Origin: Lachnospiraceae bacterium XBB1006
Lineage (GTDB): Bacteria; Bacillota; Clostridia; Lachnospirales; Lachnospiraceae
Direction: 5' to 3'
Length of the DNA: 64,000 nucleotides
Assembly (NCBI GenBank): GCA_900115795.1
Contig: FOXT01000009.1
Span: 62,001 to 126,000, forward strand
The position numbers and the translations under genes were made by a program. This document shows positions 26,675 to 35,567 of the stretch, piece by piece (the stretch's first letter is position 1; every line of letters begins with the position of its first letter). The notes beneath the pieces are model-generated. The model ran no database searches. It saw nothing but the letters and a program-made list of their open reading frames with translations, and had not been told where the DNA came from.

Positions 26675-27052
26675 ATGGCAGTAGATGCATTAGCCGGAGC
26701 GTATGCGGAGGCGGCGAATGGTTCCCAGGTTTCTAGAAAATTAGAGGGAAGTTTGAAGAGCGATTTGAGTAAGGCTACGGACGAGGAACTGATGAATGTT
26801 TGCAAAGAGTTTGAAGCTTATTTTACAGAGCAGGTTTTCAAATCCATGCAGAAGATGGTTCCGGAGAGTAAGGATAGCAGTTCGGCGAATCAACAGATGA
26901 AAGATTACTACAAGGAAGAATTGATTAAGCAGTATGCGGCAAGCAGTTCGGAACGAGGTGGTCTTGGAATTGCACAGATGTTGTATGAGCAGATGAAGCG
27001 GAATTACGATATGCCAACGGTGGAGGAAACGAACGTGTCGGAGGCAGAATAA
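26675..27052 (+). CDS. Rod-binding protein (FlgJ N-terminal domain type)
   Basis: 125 residues. The ELMNVCKEFEAYFTEQVFKS ... DYYKEELIKQYAASSSERGG LGIAQMLYEQM pattern is the rod-binding domain of FlgJ, without the muramidase domain that proteobacterial FlgJ carries. It probably caps or scaffolds rod assembly, and a separate enzyme would open the wall. It starts 11 bp after flhP with AAGGAGG. Last gene of the mreB-flagellar cluster; a terminator follows. Confidence 0.87.
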   Translation: MAVDALAGAYAEAANGSQVSRKLEGSLKSDLSKATDEELMNVCKEFEAYFTEQVFKSMQKMVPESKDSSSANQQMKDYYKEELIKQYAASSSERGGLGIAQMLYEQMKRNYDMPTVEETNVSEAE

Positions 27053-27068
27053 GAATGGTTTATAACGA

Positions 27069-27091
27069 GGAAGAAGGAAGCCCCTTCTTCC
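27069..27091 (+). terminator. Terminator of the flagellar rod cluster
   Basis: GGAAGAAGG-AAGCC-CCTTCTTCC, a perfect 9-bp stem, followed by TTTCTTCGTT; the outer AACGA/TCGTT can extend it. Confidence 0.7.
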
Positions 27092-27188
27092 TTTCTTCGT
27101 TATCATGAGAGGATGGCATTTTTTGCTTGCGTCCGTAAGAAAGATGGACTACAATGGGGGAGAAAGTGAAACGAGTGGAGGAAAGAAC

Positions 27189-29411
27189 TTGGAAGAATTA
27201 CAGGGATATGTATCGAATGTTCGTTATCGAAATGAGGAAAATGGATATACGGTGTTCGATATTGTAAGCGACGAAGAAGAATATACAGCAGTGGGATACA
27301 TTGGAGGTCTGGAGCCCGGAATCAGCCTGTTGCTACGTGGGGAAATGGGAGTGCATCCAAGTTATGGAGAACAATTTCAAGTGTCCTCTTACGAAGAGCT
27401 TGCGCCGGCGGATGCCGTAGAGATGGAGCGGTATTTGGGATCCGGTGCAATCAAAGGAATTGGTGTTGCGCTGGCGGCACGAATTGTGAAGCGATTTAAG
27501 GAGGATACCTTTCGGATAATTGAAGAAGAGCCGGAACGGTTGGCGGAGATTTCCGGAATCAGTGAGAAAAAAGCAATGGATATAGCGGACCAGATGCAGC
27601 GGAAAAAGGACTTGCGCCAGGCCATGATGTTTTTGCAGAAGTATGGCATTCAAATGACATTGGGAGTACGTATTTATCAGAAATATGGTCTTGAAATGTA
27701 TCGGATTATAAACGATAACCCGTATCGTATTGCAGATGAGATACCGGGCGTGGGATTTAAACGTGCGGATGAAATTGCAACCAAAGTAGGAATTCGCGTG
27801 GACTCGGACTATCGCATCCGAAGTGGTATTGTATACACGTTGCAGCAGGCGGTGGCGTATGGACATACGTTTTTGCCGTGGGAAAAGATGCTGAAAATGG
27901 CTACAGATATTCTCGGTGTGGAGGAAGAGGCAATCGGAACGCAGGTGGAGAATCTGGCCATGGAGCGTAAGCTGATTTTACAAAAGCGTGAAGGCTGTGA
28001 GTATCCGGATGTATATCTGGCGAGCTTTTTTTACATGGAACAGAAAGCGGCGCGCATGTTGCGTAAGCTGGATGTGACATATCCGGGGAAAGAGGCGGAG
28101 CTGACGCGTTTTCTGGAGCTGGAGGAAAAAGAGCAGGGAATTACTTTGGACGATATGCAAAAACAAGCGATTCGAAGTGCTGTGCAAGAAGGACTGTTGA
28201 TTCTCACCGGTGGACCGGGTACCGGAAAAACTACAATCATAAATGCGATTATTCGCTATTTCGAAATGCAAAATCTCGACATTGCGTTGGCGGCGCCAAC
28301 GGGGCGTGCAGCGAAGCGTATGAGTGAAGTGACCGGTATTGAGGCAAAGACCATTCATCGGTTGTTGGAAATTGGCGGAGGATTGGAACAGCAAGGTGCC
28401 TTCGGGCGAGATGAGGAGAATCCATTAGAATATGATGTGGTGATCATTGATGAAATGTCCATGGTGGATATCAATTTGTTTTATGCCTTGTTAAAAGCGT
28501 TGGTGGCCGGAACCCGCCTGATTTTGGTGGGGGATGCAGATCAGTTGCCGAGTGTTGGACCGGGCAGTGTATTGCGCGATATGATCGAGGCAAACACGGT
28601 GCCGGTGGTGCGATTAAATAAGGTATACCGACAGGGAGAGGAAAGTAGCATTGTTGTCAATGCACATTGCATTAACCAGGGAAAGATGGTGGCGCTTGAC
28701 AATAAGAACCGGGATTTCTTTTTCCTAAAACGCTACGATGCAAATCAGGTGATTAATGTGACCTTACAATTGATATTGCAGAAATTGCCGGGATATGTGG
28801 ATGCATCTCCTTATGATATTCAGGTAATGACCCCAACCCGGAAGGGGCTATTGGGGGTAGAGCACTTAAACGAAGTGTTGCAGCATTATTTGAATCCGGA
28901 AAGCCCGTCAAAGGAAGAAAAGAAGGTAGGCAATACCCTTTTTCGCGAAGGGGATAAAGTAATGCAGACGAAGAATAATTATCAGTTGCCCTGGGAAGTT
29001 ACCAATCGTTATCATGTGGTCATTGATCAGGGGATGGGCGTATTTAACGGGGATACGGGAATCATCCATAAGATTGATCATGCAATGGAACGGGTGGAAG
29101 TTTTATACGAGGAAGCGCGTGTGGTAGTTTATCCATTTGCGCAATTGGATGAGTTGGAACTTGCGTATGCAGTTACCGTACATAAATCGCAGGGAAGTGA
29201 GTATCCGGCGGTGGTAATTCCGCTTTTGCAGGGACCCAAACCGCTGATGAACAGGAATTTGTTGTATACTGCTGTGACGAGGGCGAAACGTTGCGTGACC
29301 TTGGTGGGAGACGAACATGTCTTTACACAGATGGTGGAAAACGGGCAGCAGCTTACCCGCTACAGTGGGTTGAAGGAGCGCATGAGGGAGATAGAGAAAG
29401 AAGAATGTTGA
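27189..29411 (+). CDS. recD2: ATP-dependent DNA helicase RecD2
   Basis: 740 residues. RecD2 is the RecBC-independent RecD-like 5'-3' helicase of Gram-positives. The N-terminal OB-like part (LQGYVSNVRYRNEENGYTVF), tandem HhH motifs (IKGIGVALAARIVKRF, IPGVGFKRADEIATKV), Walker A GGPGTGKTT (about 342-350), DEMSMVD (about 420) and the C-terminal VHKSQGSEYPAVVIPL (about 662-677) are clear. I chose the TTG at 27189 with GGAGG 7 nt upstream; the frame is open further up but shows no family similarity there. Confidence 0.93.
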   Translation: MEELQGYVSNVRYRNEENGYTVFDIVSDEEEYTAVGYIGGLEPGISLLLRGEMGVHPSYGEQFQVSSYEELAPADAVEMERYLGSGAIKGIGVALAARIVKRFKEDTFRIIEEEPERLAEISGISEKKAMDIADQMQRKKDLRQAMMFLQKYGIQMTLGVRIYQKYGLEMYRIINDNPYRIADEIPGVGFKRADEIATKVGIRVDSDYRIRSGIVYTLQQAVAYGHTFLPWEKMLKMATDILGVEEEAIGTQVENLAMERKLILQKREGCEYPDVYLASFFYMEQKAARMLRKLDVTYPGKEAELTRFLELEEKEQGITLDDMQKQAIRSAVQEGLLILTGGPGTGKTTIINAIIRYFEMQNLDIALAAPTGRAAKRMSEVTGIEAKTIHRLLEIGGGLEQQGAFGRDEENPLEYDVVIIDEMSMVDINLFYALLKALVAGTRLILVGDADQLPSVGPGSVLRDMIEANTVPVVRLNKVYRQGEESSIVVNAHCINQGKMVALDNKNRDFFFLKRYDANQVINVTLQLILQKLPGYVDASPYDIQVMTPTRKGLLGVEHLNEVLQHYLNPESPSKEEKKVGNTLFREGDKVMQTKNNYQLPWEVTNRYHVVIDQGMGVFNGDTGIIHKIDHAMERVEVLYEEARVVVYPFAQLDELELAYAVTVHKSQGSEYPAVVIPLLQGPKPLMNRNLLYTAVTRAKRCVTLVGDEHVFTQMVENGQQLTRYSGLKERMREIEKEEC

Positions 29412-30100
29412 GAGAATGGTTTTATCCGCCAAAATGTTGCGGATGTAAAACACTAATAGATCGGGAGACCTATTTGTGCCCGCGGTGCAAAAAACAACTT
29501 GTAAGGGTACAGGAACCAATCTGTTTGTGTTGTGGGAAAACGATACGAGAAGAGGGACAGCGGTTTTGTCATGATTGCAGGAAAGTGTATCATGGCTTCG
29601 TAAATAACCGCAGCCTGTATCTGTATAATGGTGCAGCACGGAAGCTGATGTATGAATTAAAGTATTGCCATAACCGGGATGTGGCCGAATTTTTTGGAAA
29701 AGCGTTGGCAGCTGAATTTGGAGATTACATTCGGGGGGTGGGAATTGATGCGATTGTACCCATCCCGCTACATCGAAAACGAAAGCGACAGCGTGGGTAT
29801 AATCAGGCAGAGTTGATAGCAAACGAGCTAAGTCGTGTTTGTGGGATTCCGGTGTATCCGAATTTGCTAAAAAGGGTGCGCGTAACAAGAGCGCAGAAAG
29901 AGTTAAATGATGCAGAACGTAAAAATAATGTGAAAAACGCTTTTCAACTATGCAAAAATGGTGTAAAATTAAATCAAATTCTGCTCGTGGATGATATCTA
30001 TACCACAGGCGCAACCCTGGATGCGGCAGTGCGACCATTGCTGGAATCCGGCGCGCAGGCTGTGTATGGTGTCACCGTATGTGTTGGCAGAGGGTTTTAG
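29405..30100 (+). CDS. comF: ComF family protein (amidophosphoribosyltransferase-like)
   Basis: 231 residues. N-terminal zinc-ribbon cysteines CCGC, CPRC, CLCC and CHDC (residues 9-60), then a phosphoribosyltransferase-like domain with VPIPLHRKRKRQRGYNQAEL and the PRPP loop LLVDDIYTTGAT (about 193-204). In B. subtilis comFC acts in DNA uptake during competence. The ATG overlaps the recD2 stop by 7 bp, so the two are translationally coupled; both fit DNA uptake and recombination. Confidence 0.9.
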   Translation: MLREWFYPPKCCGCKTLIDRETYLCPRCKKQLVRVQEPICLCCGKTIREEGQRFCHDCRKVYHGFVNNRSLYLYNGAARKLMYELKYCHNRDVAEFFGKALAAEFGDYIRGVGIDAIVPIPLHRKRKRQRGYNQAELIANELSRVCGIPVYPNLLKRVRVTRAQKELNDAERKNNVKNAFQLCKNGVKLNQILLVDDIYTTGATLDAAVRPLLESGAQAVYGVTVCVGRGF

Positions 30101-30114
30101 GAGGATAAATAATC

Positions 30115-30525
30115 ATGGAAATTAGAAATTGTAAAGAATGTGGAAGATTATTTAATTATTTAAGCGGAAGACCAATTTGTCAGGACTGTAAACAGAAATT
30201 GGAAGATAAGTTCATGGAGGTTAAGAATTATATTCGTGAACATGGCAGAGCAAGTATTGCTGAGGTTGCCGAAGCCAATGATGTTGATACGAAACAGATT
30301 AAACAATGGGTACGTGAAGAGCGTTTGGTCTTTTCGGACGATTCGCCGGTAACGATTGATTGCGAAAGCTGCGGAGCACCAATTAAATCCGGACGTTTCT
30401 GTAAAGAATGTGCATCGAAGATGACGGATAGTTTTGAAAGTGCAATTCGTAAGTCGCAGCCGGTAGTAGAGCAGAGAAGGGACACCAGAGATAAAGACAG
30501 AATGCGTTTTCTGGACAAACACTAA
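30115..30525 (+). CDS. yvyF: YvyF-type flagellar operon protein (TIGR03826 type)
   Basis: 136 residues. Cysteine pairs CKECGRLF...CQDCKQK near the N-terminus and CESCGAPIKSGRFCKEC at about 84-100 suggest zinc binding, with a winged-helix-like middle (ASIAEVAEANDVDTKQIKQW). This matches the YvyF family, which lies between comFC and flgM in B. subtilis. The same comF-yvyF order is seen here, but flgM and the filament genes do not follow. Function not well known; probably regulatory. AGGAGG is 10 nt before the ATG. Confidence 0.82.
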   Translation: MEIRNCKECGRLFNYLSGRPICQDCKQKLEDKFMEVKNYIREHGRASIAEVAEANDVDTKQIKQWVREERLVFSDDSPVTIDCESCGAPIKSGRFCKECASKMTDSFESAIRKSQPVVEQRRDTRDKDRMRFLDKH

Positions 30526-30529
30526 GGTT

Positions 30530-30558
30530 AAAAGCTACCCGAATCCCGGGTGGCTTTT
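30530..30558 (+). terminator. Rho-independent terminator
   Basis: AAAAGCTACCCG-AATC-CCGGGTGGCTTTT with a G-T pair, then CTTT. Ends the recD2-comF-yvyF unit. Confidence 0.75.
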
Positions 30559-30573
30559 CTTTAAGGAGAGAAT

Positions 30574-30957
30574 ATGGTTAATGAAGAAAGAGTTCGCGCA
30601 ATGACAAAAGCGGCGATTTTTGAAGAGGGTGTGGGTAAGAAAGCGCTCTCCAGTGGGGAATACTATCGGAGCGATTACCTGTTTATTCAAATGTTGAAGA
30701 GCTTTTTTTGGGGAAGCTTAGCGTTTGCATTGTTGGGATTGTTGTTGGCGTGTTATGGTATAGATGCATTGATGGGGAAACTGCCATCGATGAATGTGCC
30801 ACAGTTTTGCGTTGCGGTACTAATCGCCTATCTTTTGTTTATGGTTGTTTATATGGGCGTTAGTTACATTCGAGGATATCGACGCTATCAGAGTAATGAA
30901 ATTGCGATTAAAGGATATGAGAAAACATTAAAACACTTGGAGAATATGTATGAATAA
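30574..30957 (+). CDS. Hypothetical membrane protein (2 TM)
   Basis: 127 residues with two hydrophobic helices (about 43-62 and 76-98) and a cytoplasmic, charged C-terminus (YRRYQSNEIAIKGYEKTL). No family recognised. AAGGAG is 6 nt before the ATG. It overlaps the next membrane gene by 8 bp and both lie before cdaA, so the pair may serve the c-di-AMP/cell-envelope operon. Confidence 0.7.
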   Translation: MVNEERVRAMTKAAIFEEGVGKKALSSGEYYRSDYLFIQMLKSFFWGSLAFALLGLLLACYGIDALMGKLPSMNVPQFCVAVLIAYLLFMVVYMGVSYIRGYRRYQSNEIAIKGYEKTLKHLENMYE

Positions 30958-31951
30958 GATGTTGGAACGAAAGACGAAGCTTGTAGTTTTTGTCGAGAAG
31001 AATGAATTTCTGGTTAAGGGACTGGCGAAGTTAGTGTTAATGTTGACGGCATGCTTACTGGTGCATTTTGAGTTGGGATTTTTCCAGCGTGTGCATGTAA
31101 TTGCCATTCCCATCGCACTGGCTGTGATAGGAGCCTTTGTTCCAATGGGGCTGGGGACGCTGATGCTTGCGGCGTATTTATTAATTAATTTGTATGGTTT
31201 GGGCGTGGAAGTGTGTGTAGTAGCGTTGGTGCTGTTACTGCTTTGTTTTACGTTGTATTTTCGGTTTGCACCGGGAAGAAGCCATTTGCTGATCTTGACT
31301 CCGGTTTGTTGGATGTTGCGTATTCCATATTTTTTACCAGTGACAGAGGGATTGGTGCGTGGAGCAGGTAGTGTGGTTCCGGTTATGATGGGCACAGTTA
31401 TGTACTATTATTTGCGAGGATTACGAGCGAACACAGCATTGTTTACTACCGGAACCGGTACAGAGGCAATGGGAAAGGTGAATGCAGCCTTGAATCTGAT
31501 TATGGGAAACAAAGAGCTTTGGCTTGTAATCGGAACATTTTTATTAACGGCATTGGTGGTGTCTGCAATCCGTAGACGAAGCATTCGGAACGCCTGGCGC
31601 GTAGCAATTTATACCGGTGTTACCATTCAGACAATTTGCTTGCTGTTTGGGAAACTGATTCTTGGTAATATGACGGGCATTGTTGGTGTGATGATTGGAT
31701 CGCTGATTGGACTCGGAGTGGACATTGCCGTCGAGTTTTTCTTGTTTCAGCTGGATTATTCCAGAGTGGAGCGGGTACAGTTTGAAGATGATTTTTACTA
31801 CTACTATGTGAAGGCGGTGCCGAAGGTGATGGTGCGTGCGCAGGAGAAGAAAGTGACAACGTTCGGTGCGGAGAGTACAGAGGAAGAGTTGGAAGCAACA
31901 AAAGAGAAAATAGCAAAGGAGTTGGAGATTGATCCAAATCTTTTGAAATAA
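30950..31951 (+). CDS. Hypothetical polytopic membrane protein upstream of cdaA
   Basis: 333 residues. Hydrophobic helices are visible around 22-40, 45-65, 67-85, 88-107, 133-155, 185-205, 220-240 and 247-270, then a soluble tail (YYYYVKAVPKVMVRAQEKKV...) that ends in a charged helix. I know no named family. The ATG overlaps the end of the previous gene, with GGAG 7 nt upstream, and cdaA begins 27 bp after its stop. A tail with VERVQFEDDFYYYYVKAVPK suggests a conserved cytoplasmic interface. Function unknown. Confidence 0.75.
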   Translation: MNKMLERKTKLVVFVEKNEFLVKGLAKLVLMLTACLLVHFELGFFQRVHVIAIPIALAVIGAFVPMGLGTLMLAAYLLINLYGLGVEVCVVALVLLLLCFTLYFRFAPGRSHLLILTPVCWMLRIPYFLPVTEGLVRGAGSVVPVMMGTVMYYYLRGLRANTALFTTGTGTEAMGKVNAALNLIMGNKELWLVIGTFLLTALVVSAIRRRSIRNAWRVAIYTGVTIQTICLLFGKLILGNMTGIVGVMIGSLIGLGVDIAVEFFLFQLDYSRVERVQFEDDFYYYYVKAVPKVMVRAQEKKVTTFGAESTEEELEATKEKIAKELEIDPNLLK

Positions 31952-31978
31952 TAGATGGACATGGAAAGGAGTGTAGGT

Positions 31979-32875
31979 ATGCAGGGATTTGAGACATTTG
32001 TCAAGAATTACCTTTTTTGGGTGCATTTACCTGAGATAACCCGGACAGATATTGTTGAGATTTTGATTATTTCTGTTCTCGTATACAATATTATGGTTTG
32101 GATTAAAAATACACGCGCGTGGGTGCTGTTTAAGGGTCTGATTGTTATTTTAGGATTCATTTTTTTAGCAGCCATTTTCCAAATGAATACCATTTTGTGG
32201 TTGGCCGAAAGAACCCTGAGTGTAGGTATTACGGCATTGGTTATCATTTTTCAGCCGGAACTGCGTAAGGCGTTGGAGTCTCTGGGACAGAAGAAGTTTT
32301 TCTCCGGTCTGATGTTTATGGATTTGCAGAGGAACAATACAGAGCGCTATTCGGAGCGAACCGTTACGGAGCTGGTAAAAGCTTGCTTTGAAATGGGCAA
32401 AGTAAAGACCGGTGCCTTGATTGTAGTGGAACGGGAGATTGTGCTTGCAGAATTTGAGCGAACCGGAATTCCGCTGGATGCGATGGTATCGAATCAGTTG
32501 ATTATCAATATTTTTGAGCATAATACACCACTTCATGATGGAGCGGTGATTATACGTGGAAATCGAATTGTATCTGCAACGTGTTACTTGCCGTTGTCAG
32601 ATAATCTGCATTTAAGCAAGGAACTGGGCACCAGACATCGTGCGGCAGTAGGCGTCAGCGAAGTAAATGATTCGCTGACGATTGTAGTGTCGGAAGAGAC
32701 CGGAAAGGTGTCGGTAGCGGAAAAAGGCAAGTTGGAGCGGGACATTACACCGGAGCGCCTGAAAGAACGCTTAATGGCGAACCAGAAGTTGTTTGAAGAT
32801 ACCGGACGGTTGGAAAAATTGAAGAGGAGGTTGAAAGAGCATGGCAAGGAAACTAGTCAAAATGGTGACAAATAA
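31979..32875 (+). CDS. cdaA: Diadenylate cyclase CdaA
   Basis: 298 residues. Makes cyclic di-AMP from two ATP. Three N-terminal transmembrane helices (about 15-85) precede the DAC domain with the active-site motifs NTPLHDGAVIIRGNRI (DGA, about 186-188) and GTRHRAAVG (RHR, about 217-219), both intact. ATG 31979 has AAAGGAG 7 nt upstream. The cdaA-cdaR-glmM order is the conserved Firmicutes arrangement that links c-di-AMP to cell-wall precursor supply and potassium homeostasis. Confidence 0.97.
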   Translation: MQGFETFVKNYLFWVHLPEITRTDIVEILIISVLVYNIMVWIKNTRAWVLFKGLIVILGFIFLAAIFQMNTILWLAERTLSVGITALVIIFQPELRKALESLGQKKFFSGLMFMDLQRNNTERYSERTVTELVKACFEMGKVKTGALIVVEREIVLAEFERTGIPLDAMVSNQLIINIFEHNTPLHDGAVIIRGNRIVSATCYLPLSDNLHLSKELGTRHRAAVGVSEVNDSLTIVVSEETGKVSVAEKGKLERDITPERLKERLMANQKLFEDTGRLEKLKRRLKEHGKETSQNGDK

Positions 32876-34112
32876 TTTCATTTTGAAATTAATTGCGGTG
32901 TTGTTGGCTGTGGTTCTTTGGCTGGTTGTGGTGAATATTGATAACCCGCAGACAACTATGACCTTTACTTCCACAGCGAACATTATAAACGAAAGTATTA
33001 TTACGGACAATGGAAAAGTCTATGAAGTTTTAGATAATAGTAATACGATTAAATTTTCGGTTACAGGACCAAGAACCATTGTGGAAGGAATGTCGGCATC
33101 CGATTTTTCAGTAGTGGCGGATATGAATAAGATTGATTTGGATCTTGGACTTGTGCCGGTTGAAGTTGTGGCGGATCGTTACGCAAGTAAGGTGTCGGTG
33201 TCTTTAAAGACAACCAATGTGCGTGTATCCATAGAGAATGTGAAGTCGCAGCAGTTTGCGGTGAATGCAACAGCGAGTGGAACACCGATGGAAGGCTACG
33301 CGTTAGGAAATGTTAGTTGCGAGCCGGCAACTGTTACAATTAGTGGCCCGGAGTCGGTAATTAAGAGTATTGATAAGGTATCGGCCGGCATCAATGTGGA
33401 TGGTATGTATTCGAACCGGACACAAACTGTCGTACCGACGTTATATAACAGCAATGGTAAGAAGATTGTTAGTGCGAATGTAACCATTGAACCGTCGACC
33501 GTACAGGTGTTGGCACAGATTATGGGAACGAAGAGTATTCCGGTTACGTATGAATATACCGGAGAAATTAAAGAAGGATATGAGCTGGAATCTGTGAAAT
33601 GTCTGCCGGATACCATCGAGGTAAAGGGGTCAAAGGAAGCGTTGAGCGAAATTGAGGAACTGAGGATTCCTTCAAATGCATTGAATCTATCGAAAAGTGT
33701 GGACAATGTGGAGAAATCCGTGTCCATTACCGGGTTGTTGCCGAAAGGCGTGGAATTGGTGGATGCTGATAATACGAATGTCATTATCAAAGCAGAAATT
33801 GTGGCTCATGCGGTGCGAAAGATTGTCGTAGACGCAAAGAAGATTGTGATTGAGAATTTAGAAAGCGGATATGATATTGATTTTATTCAGAAGAGCGTGA
33901 CCGTGACTATTTCCGGAGAGAAAGCTGCTCTTGAAAAAATCAAAGAATCGGATATTGTGCTTTCTATGGATATGGACGGTGTACACACCGGACGGTTTAA
34001 TAAAACACCAGTATGTGAAGAGATGGATGGTGTAACTGAAATAAAAGTAACGTCGATTCTAGGCAGAGTTATAAAAGCAGAAGGCGAGCCGAATTCAGAC
34101 GAAGAGGAATAA
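32841..34112 (+). CDS. cdaR: CdaR, YbbR-domain regulator of CdaA
   Basis: 423 residues. One N-terminal transmembrane helix (about 14-33, LKLIAVLLAVVLWLVVVNID) and an extracellular region made of about four YbbR repeats (for example FSVTGPRTIVEGMSASDFSV near 74-93 and VTISGPESVIKSIDKVSAGI near 165-184). CdaR binds CdaA and changes its activity. It overlaps cdaA by 35 bp and has GAGGAGG upstream within cdaA. Confidence 0.93.
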   Translation: MARKLVKMVTNNFILKLIAVLLAVVLWLVVVNIDNPQTTMTFTSTANIINESIITDNGKVYEVLDNSNTIKFSVTGPRTIVEGMSASDFSVVADMNKIDLDLGLVPVEVVADRYASKVSVSLKTTNVRVSIENVKSQQFAVNATASGTPMEGYALGNVSCEPATVTISGPESVIKSIDKVSAGINVDGMYSNRTQTVVPTLYNSNGKKIVSANVTIEPSTVQVLAQIMGTKSIPVTYEYTGEIKEGYELESVKCLPDTIEVKGSKEALSEIEELRIPSNALNLSKSVDNVEKSVSITGLLPKGVELVDADNTNVIIKAEIVAHAVRKIVVDAKKIVIENLESGYDIDFIQKSVTVTISGEKAALEKIKESDIVLSMDMDGVHTGRFNKTPVCEEMDGVTEIKVTSILGRVIKAEGEPNSDEEE

Positions 34113-34124
34113 TTGGAGGATACT

Positions 34125-35474
34125 ATGAGCAGATTGTTTGGAACAGATGGAGTAAGAGGCGTAGCAGGTTCCGAATTAACCATTCAGCTGGCTACCCAGC
34201 TAGGACAGGCGGGAGCAAGCGTTTTAACAAGAGAGACAGCACATAAACCAACGATTATTGTTGGTTGCGATACCCGTGTGTCCGGAGGAATGCTCTCGAA
34301 TGCGTTGATGGCCGGCATTTGCTCGGTGGGAGCCAATGCCGTATTCATTGGTGTGGCGCCAACACCGGCGGTAGCATATTTAACGCGATTATATAAAGCA
34401 GACGCAGGAGTTGTGATTTCAGCGTCTCATAATCCGGCAGAATTTAACGGAATTAAATTTTTTAACCGGGAAGGGTATAAGTTATCCGATGAATTAGAAG
34501 ATGAAATAGAGAACCTGATAACTGCAAACATGATGGGTGTAACCATGCCAATTGGGGATCAGGTGGGTAAGATTTCCTATCGATTTGATGCAATTGAGGA
34601 TTATATTGCATTTGCGACCAAATCGGTGCCGGTGGATTTGAAAGGCATGAAGATTGTGGCAGACTGCGCAGAGGGAGCTTCTTACGTGACATCGGTGGAG
34701 GCACTCAAACGTCTTGGTGCAGAGGTGGTTGCCATTCATGTTCAACCAAATGGAATCAACATAAATAACAAATGTGGTTCCACCCATACAGAGGAATTGT
34801 GTAAACGTGTGGTAGAAGAAGGCGCACAATTAGGTCTGGCGTTTGACGGAGATGCGGATCGTTTACTTGCAGTTGATGAAAAAGGAACGCTGGTGGATGG
34901 TGATCAGTTAATGGCTATTTGCGGTATTCATATGAAGAATCGCGGCCGCTTGAAAAAGGATACGATTGTAGGAACGGTCATGAGTAACCTTGGCTTTAGC
35001 ATTATGGGAAAAGAAAACGGAATTCACATTGAACGTACGGTGGTTGGAGACCGCTATGTGTTAGAATGCATGAAGGCAAAGGGCTATAATCTAGGTGGAG
35101 AACAATCCGGTCATATTATTTTTCTTGATGAGAATACAACCGGTGATGGATTGTTGTCGGCATTGCATTTGTTACAGGTAATGGTGGAAAGCAAGAAGCC
35201 GTTATCGGAGTTGGCAAGCGTAATGGAGGTATTACCACAGGCTTTAGTGAATGCCCATGTGCCGAATTCCATTAAACATAAGTTCATGGAATACCGTGCC
35301 ATTGCACAGGCGATAGAGGATTTGGAAAAGAAGTTTTCCGGAGAGGGAAGAGTGTTGATTCGCCCTTCAGGAACGGAACCGCTGGTGCGTGTTATGATTG
35401 AAGGTAAGAATCAGGATGAAATTGAAAAGGAAGCAAGAAAGCTTGCAGACCTAATTTCAGACGTCATGGGATAA
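34125..35474 (+). CDS. glmM: Phosphoglucosamine mutase GlmM
   Basis: 449 residues, full length. Converts glucosamine-6-P to glucosamine-1-P for UDP-GlcNAc. The phosphoserine loop is [16 protein letters not shown] (about 99-114), metal site [13 protein letters not shown] (about 241-253), sugar loop [11 protein letters not shown], and phosphate site [16 protein letters not shown] (about 411-426). GGAGG is 5 nt before the ATG. Third gene of the cdaA operon, where GlmM is known to bind and inhibit CdaA in other Firmicutes. Confidence 0.97.
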   Translation: MSRLFGTDGVRGVAGSELTIQLATQLGQAGASVLTRETAHKPTIIVGCDTRVSGGMLSNALMAGICSVGANAVFIGVAPTPAVAYLTRLYKADAGVVISASHNPAEFNGIKFFNREGYKLSDELEDEIENLITANMMGVTMPIGDQVGKISYRFDAIEDYIAFATKSVPVDLKGMKIVADCAEGASYVTSVEALKRLGAEVVAIHVQPNGININNKCGSTHTEELCKRVVEEGAQLGLAFDGDADRLLAVDEKGTLVDGDQLMAICGIHMKNRGRLKKDTIVGTVMSNLGFSIMGKENGIHIERTVVGDRYVLECMKAKGYNLGGEQSGHIIFLDENTTGDGLLSALHLLQVMVESKKPLSELASVMEVLPQALVNAHVPNSIKHKFMEYRAIAQAIEDLEKKFSGEGRVLIRPSGTEPLVRVMIEGKNQDEIEKEARKLADLISDVMG

Positions 35475-35492
35475 GAAAATGTGTAAAACCGA

Positions 35493-35521
35493 TTGCAATT
35501 TGTGAAAATTTATAGTATGAT
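35493..35521 (+). promoter_or_regulatory. Promoter of the LCP gene
   Basis: TTGCAA (35493-35498), 17 bp, TATGAT (35516-35521), 46 bp before the ATG. Confidence 0.5.
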
Positions 35522-35567
35522 GAAGCGTGAGTTTTAATTTTGCAAAAGGGTAGTGTGGAGGACACTT

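Noticed and set aside
29103-30038. 311-codon minus-strand frame
   Set aside because: Antisense to recD2 and comF, both of which carry clear family motifs.
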